From Nostoc sp. GT001 (GTDB taxonomy: Bacteria; Cyanobacteriota; Cyanobacteriia; Cyanobacteriales; Nostocaceae), in assembly GCF_030382115.1 (NCBI RefSeq), contig NZ_JAUDRJ010000003.1, positions 3,170,733-3,194,808 on the forward strand: a stretch of 24,076 nt of DNA, given 5' to 3'. Shown piece after piece: positions 21,936-24,076 of the stretch (position 1 is the first letter of the stretch; the number at the start of each line of letters is the position of its first letter). Both the position numbers and the translations under genes were made by a program. The notes below the pieces were generated by a model. That model searched no databases. It was given only the letters and a program-made list of their open reading frames with translations, and had not been told where the DNA came from.

Positions 21936-23333
21936 TCAAGCCCCTACACCTTTAGCTTTTCCATCTTTGTAACTCAAATCTTTGTCTTGCACGATAACTT
22001 TACTTCTATTCAAGAGGTTCATGAAGGAGTCTTTTTCGTAGCTGTTGTTTAAGGCTACAGCATCAACTCCTTTAACTACAGCATAGCGCCCAGATGTTCC
22101 ATTGCCTTGGTCGCCATCGGGCGGCAATCCAAGAACACTCCGCATCTTTTTGGCTTTTTCTTCAACTGCTGTCACATTGCCACCACCAGCAGTTTTTGTA
22201 GCTTCATGTTGAGCGTAAGTATCGCGGACATTCCTCAAGGCAACATTTAAATTGTTTGATTTTATCTTAACTATAGAACCATCTGGAGCTTGAAATTGAT
22301 ATCCGTCTGACATGAATGTCTTGTCAATTAGTTTTACCCTAATATCAGCACCATACTTACTATTTTTGTGAGGAATAACATAGTCGTGGACATCAACAGG
22401 AAATACACCTATTTTTGCTCTAATTGTTTGGTCAATCCGGGCATTTTTGGTGTCTAATGATTTTTTGTAAGCATCATTTTCTTTTTTATATACGGCAGGA
22501 TTAGCCCCAGATATAGCTTTTTGCTTTTCAGCTTTCTCCCAGGCATCAACCTTAGATTTTAAATCATTCATTTCTTTGATCATCGATTTTGCAGTGACAA
22601 CAACCGCATCATCCTTCAAAGCCATTCGCAAGGTAGCGCCACCTCTTTTCTCGTCAACAATGTACCCATGTTTTGCAACATCAGTCCAGGCGCGTTGTTG
22701 AGATTTGGCATCACTTTTGGCGATGAATGTTGAGCCATCTTTCGAGAAACTTCCTGAATGTCCGACATAAGTTCCATTGCCATAAATGCCATTTCCAGTG
22801 TGATAATCACCTGTACGGAATTGCTCCATCATTTTTGAGGCATCTGCCCCAGTAGAGGCGCTTACACCTCTGGTCATCATCACGGTTCCACTTTGGGCTA
22901 AAGCATCCATCTGAGCTTTTGTGCGGACTTCTGGTTTACCGTCATACCCTGCATCCTGGTACAGCTGCTTCAGCACAGCGTCTCTTTCACCAGGCGCTAG
23001 CTTCAGCTTTTGAGCATCATCGTGAATTTTTTCTGCATGGTCAGCAACCTTGCTAAAATCACCTTTTTGCAGGGCATCATCCAAGTCCTTAATCCGTTGA
23101 CTTCGCCTGTCTTTGGGCGGTGTCACAATGTCATCAAGTTCTTTGGTAGAAAGCTTTTTACCACTGACATACAAATCGACGCCGTTATCCTTGGCGAATT
23201 TGGCGATCGCAGCAGTGGGGCGATCGCTTACTCCTTTAGGTTCAAAGTGAATCTCGGCGATGTCTTTTGGCCCAACTTTCCCGTGGACTTGAGCTTCGAC
23301 ATAGCGGTTGCTAGGTTGGCGCGAGTCCGTTGG
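21936..23333 (-). pseudogene. C-terminal part of a split protein: DUF3626-like end plus ADP-ribosyltransferase-like domain
   Basis: This frame opens after a TAG at 23334-23336 with no start codon before TTG 23174, so it is the second half of a gene whose first half is in another frame (23311 onward). Its first residues (SNRYVEAQVHGKVGPKDIAE followed by IHFEP, then FAKDNGVDLYVSG) complete the DUF3626-like domain. A helical linker follows. Counting from TTG 23174, VMMTRGVSAS (R102), FRTGDYHTGNGIYGNGTYVG (119-138) and, far on, YAVVKGVDAVALNN and NLLNRSKVIVQDKDL look like an ADP-ribosyltransferase/PARP-type fold: an Arg strand, a Gly-rich NAD-loop region and a final strand. Phage-borne enzymes of this kind can enter with the DNA and modify host proteins. 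The fold is likely; activity is unproven. Confidence 0.55.
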
Positions 23334-24076
23334 CTAAATCGTCAACATTCTTCGCTTTGGCGGCTGCGGTTAGCTGTGCTTTATCTCCAGATTTGTCGGC
23401 GTAGTTAGAGGGATATCCCGCAGGAAGTTTATCTTTGTCGTAGCCGTGACGAGTGCTGGATACCAATGCTGCGGCATTGGGATTTTTGACTTCTGAAGCG
23501 ATACCAGACTTGAAAGAATCAGCACCCGTGAAGGTGGTGCGGTCTTTCACGTCTTGCCTGAGCTTGACAGTAATGGAGCCATAAGCTTGAGCTACATCTG
23601 CATGAGATGCCCCGTTCATATCCTTGCCGCCCAAGTAGCCGTAGATGGGGCGGTCTTCGGGTTTGGTATTTTTGTCGTAGCCAAGCGATTTAGCCTCAAC
23701 TCGGTTACGGGCATCTTGATACCCACCTTTGAGGTGAGGAATTTGATGAGTGTCAACGCCAAGTTCAGCCGAAGTTTTGAAGCGATCGCCCAAAATCAGT
23801 TCTAGCGTTGCAGAGGAACCAACCCGAACGTGAACTGCGACATCTGGGCTATCAAGGATGCGTTTAACGTTGTTTTCTGCATCTTCAACCGCTTTTTTGC
23901 CAAAGCGTTTTTCTAAATCTTGGCGCTTGGCATCAAGTTCGGTATCGTTGGTTTTAATTGCGGGATTTCGGGAAGGTGCAGAGGGTGTTGTTGTCGCAGG
24001 AGCAGGCGGACTACTGCCACCGCCAGTTGCAGCGTTCGCCGTGCTGGCGGGAGTGGGAGTTGCCACCGCAGCGGCT
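23311..24076 (-). CDS. N-terminal part of the split DUF3626-like/ADP-ribosyltransferase-like protein, 5' end outside window
   Basis: The frame is open to the right edge; GTG 24066 is only an internal possible start. Residues after a low-complexity Ala/Thr/Pro linker (STANAATGGGSSPPAP) form a helix (DLEKRFGKKAVEDAENNV) and then the DUF3626-like pattern: VAVHVRVGSSATLELIL, RFKTSAELGVDTHQI, DRPIYGYLGGKDMNGASHAD, YGSITVKLRQDVKDRTTFTG and DSF. The usual last element, YVEAQVHG, lies in the next frame after the stop at 23311, so the break is within 23311-23334. The linker at the edge suggests that the part outside the window is another domain, perhaps a portal or minor head domain, given the head genes downstream. 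DUF3626 has no firmly known function. Confidence 0.6.
   Translation of the reverse strand, partial: AAAVATPTPASTANAATGGGSSPPAPATTTPSAPSRNPAIKTNDTELDAKRQDLEKRFGKKAVEDAENNVKRILDSPDVAVHVRVGSSATLELILGDRFKTSAELGVDTHQIPHLKGGYQDARNRVEAKSLGYDKNTKPEDRPIYGYLGGKDMNGASHADVAQAYGSITVKLRQDVKDRTTFTGADSFKSGIASEVKNPNAAALVSSTRHGYDKDKLPAGYPSNYADKSGDKAQLTAAAKAKNVDDLANGLAPT

Overview
The window is a large piece of a cyanobacterial prophage, or prophage-derived island, with a contractile tail and a Mu-like head. The host is most likely a filamentous, Nostoc-like cyanobacterium. Two things suggest this: the HIP1 octamer GCGATCGC is frequent (for example 1273-1280 and 1644-1651), and heptanucleotide tandem repeats of the kind known from Nostoc/Calothrix lie between genes (13832-13910, 16233-16266). 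I cannot name a species.

Almost all virion genes are on the minus strand, so the transcription order runs from high to low coordinates. From right to left: a large protein split by a frameshift, with a DUF3626-like part and an ADP-ribosyltransferase-like part (21936-24076, cut by the window edge); a ribbon-helix-helix-like gene, Mu gpF-like head morphogenesis protein, DUF6464-like protein and a small unknown (20590-18787); Mu gpG/P2 gpS-like protein (18119-17682); protease/scaffold (17407-16274), capsid cement protein, major capsid protein; two small unknowns, Mu gp36-like and gp37-like connector proteins; fibre-like and glycine-rich adhesin genes; sheath, tube, tail assembly chaperone with a probable +1 (or -2) translational frameshift, tape measure; then an L,D-transpeptidase-like enzyme, a CIS-tube/gp53-like baseplate protein, a decayed DUF6527 gene, a LysM-like tail protein, and a gpD-type tail hub carrying a lysozyme-like domain (cut by the left edge). 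Together these make a capsid plus a contractile, cell-wall-degrading injection device.

Plus-strand genes interrupt this block in four places: 1864-2909 (three small genes, an RHH-like one among them, behind a promoter with direct repeats), 17513-17698 (small HTH protein), 18152-18783 (two unknown genes), and 20749-21933 (a membrane protein with two AT-hooks, and an acidic protein that converges on the ADP-ribosyltransferase-like gene). They look like cargo or regulatory genes. The 20588-20697 region is the clearest control point: two copies of a palindrome with core CGGTATACCG lie between divergent genes. One contains the GTG start of the RHH-like gene and the other sits in the spacer of a good sigma-70-type promoter.

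Three genes are clearly broken by frameshifts (DUF6527 gene, glycine-rich adhesin, ADP-ribosyltransferase-like gene), and a fourth is suspected at the left edge. Either the prophage is decaying or the sequence contains indel errors. I see no tRNA, rRNA, CRISPR array, insertion sequence, integrase or attachment site in the window.
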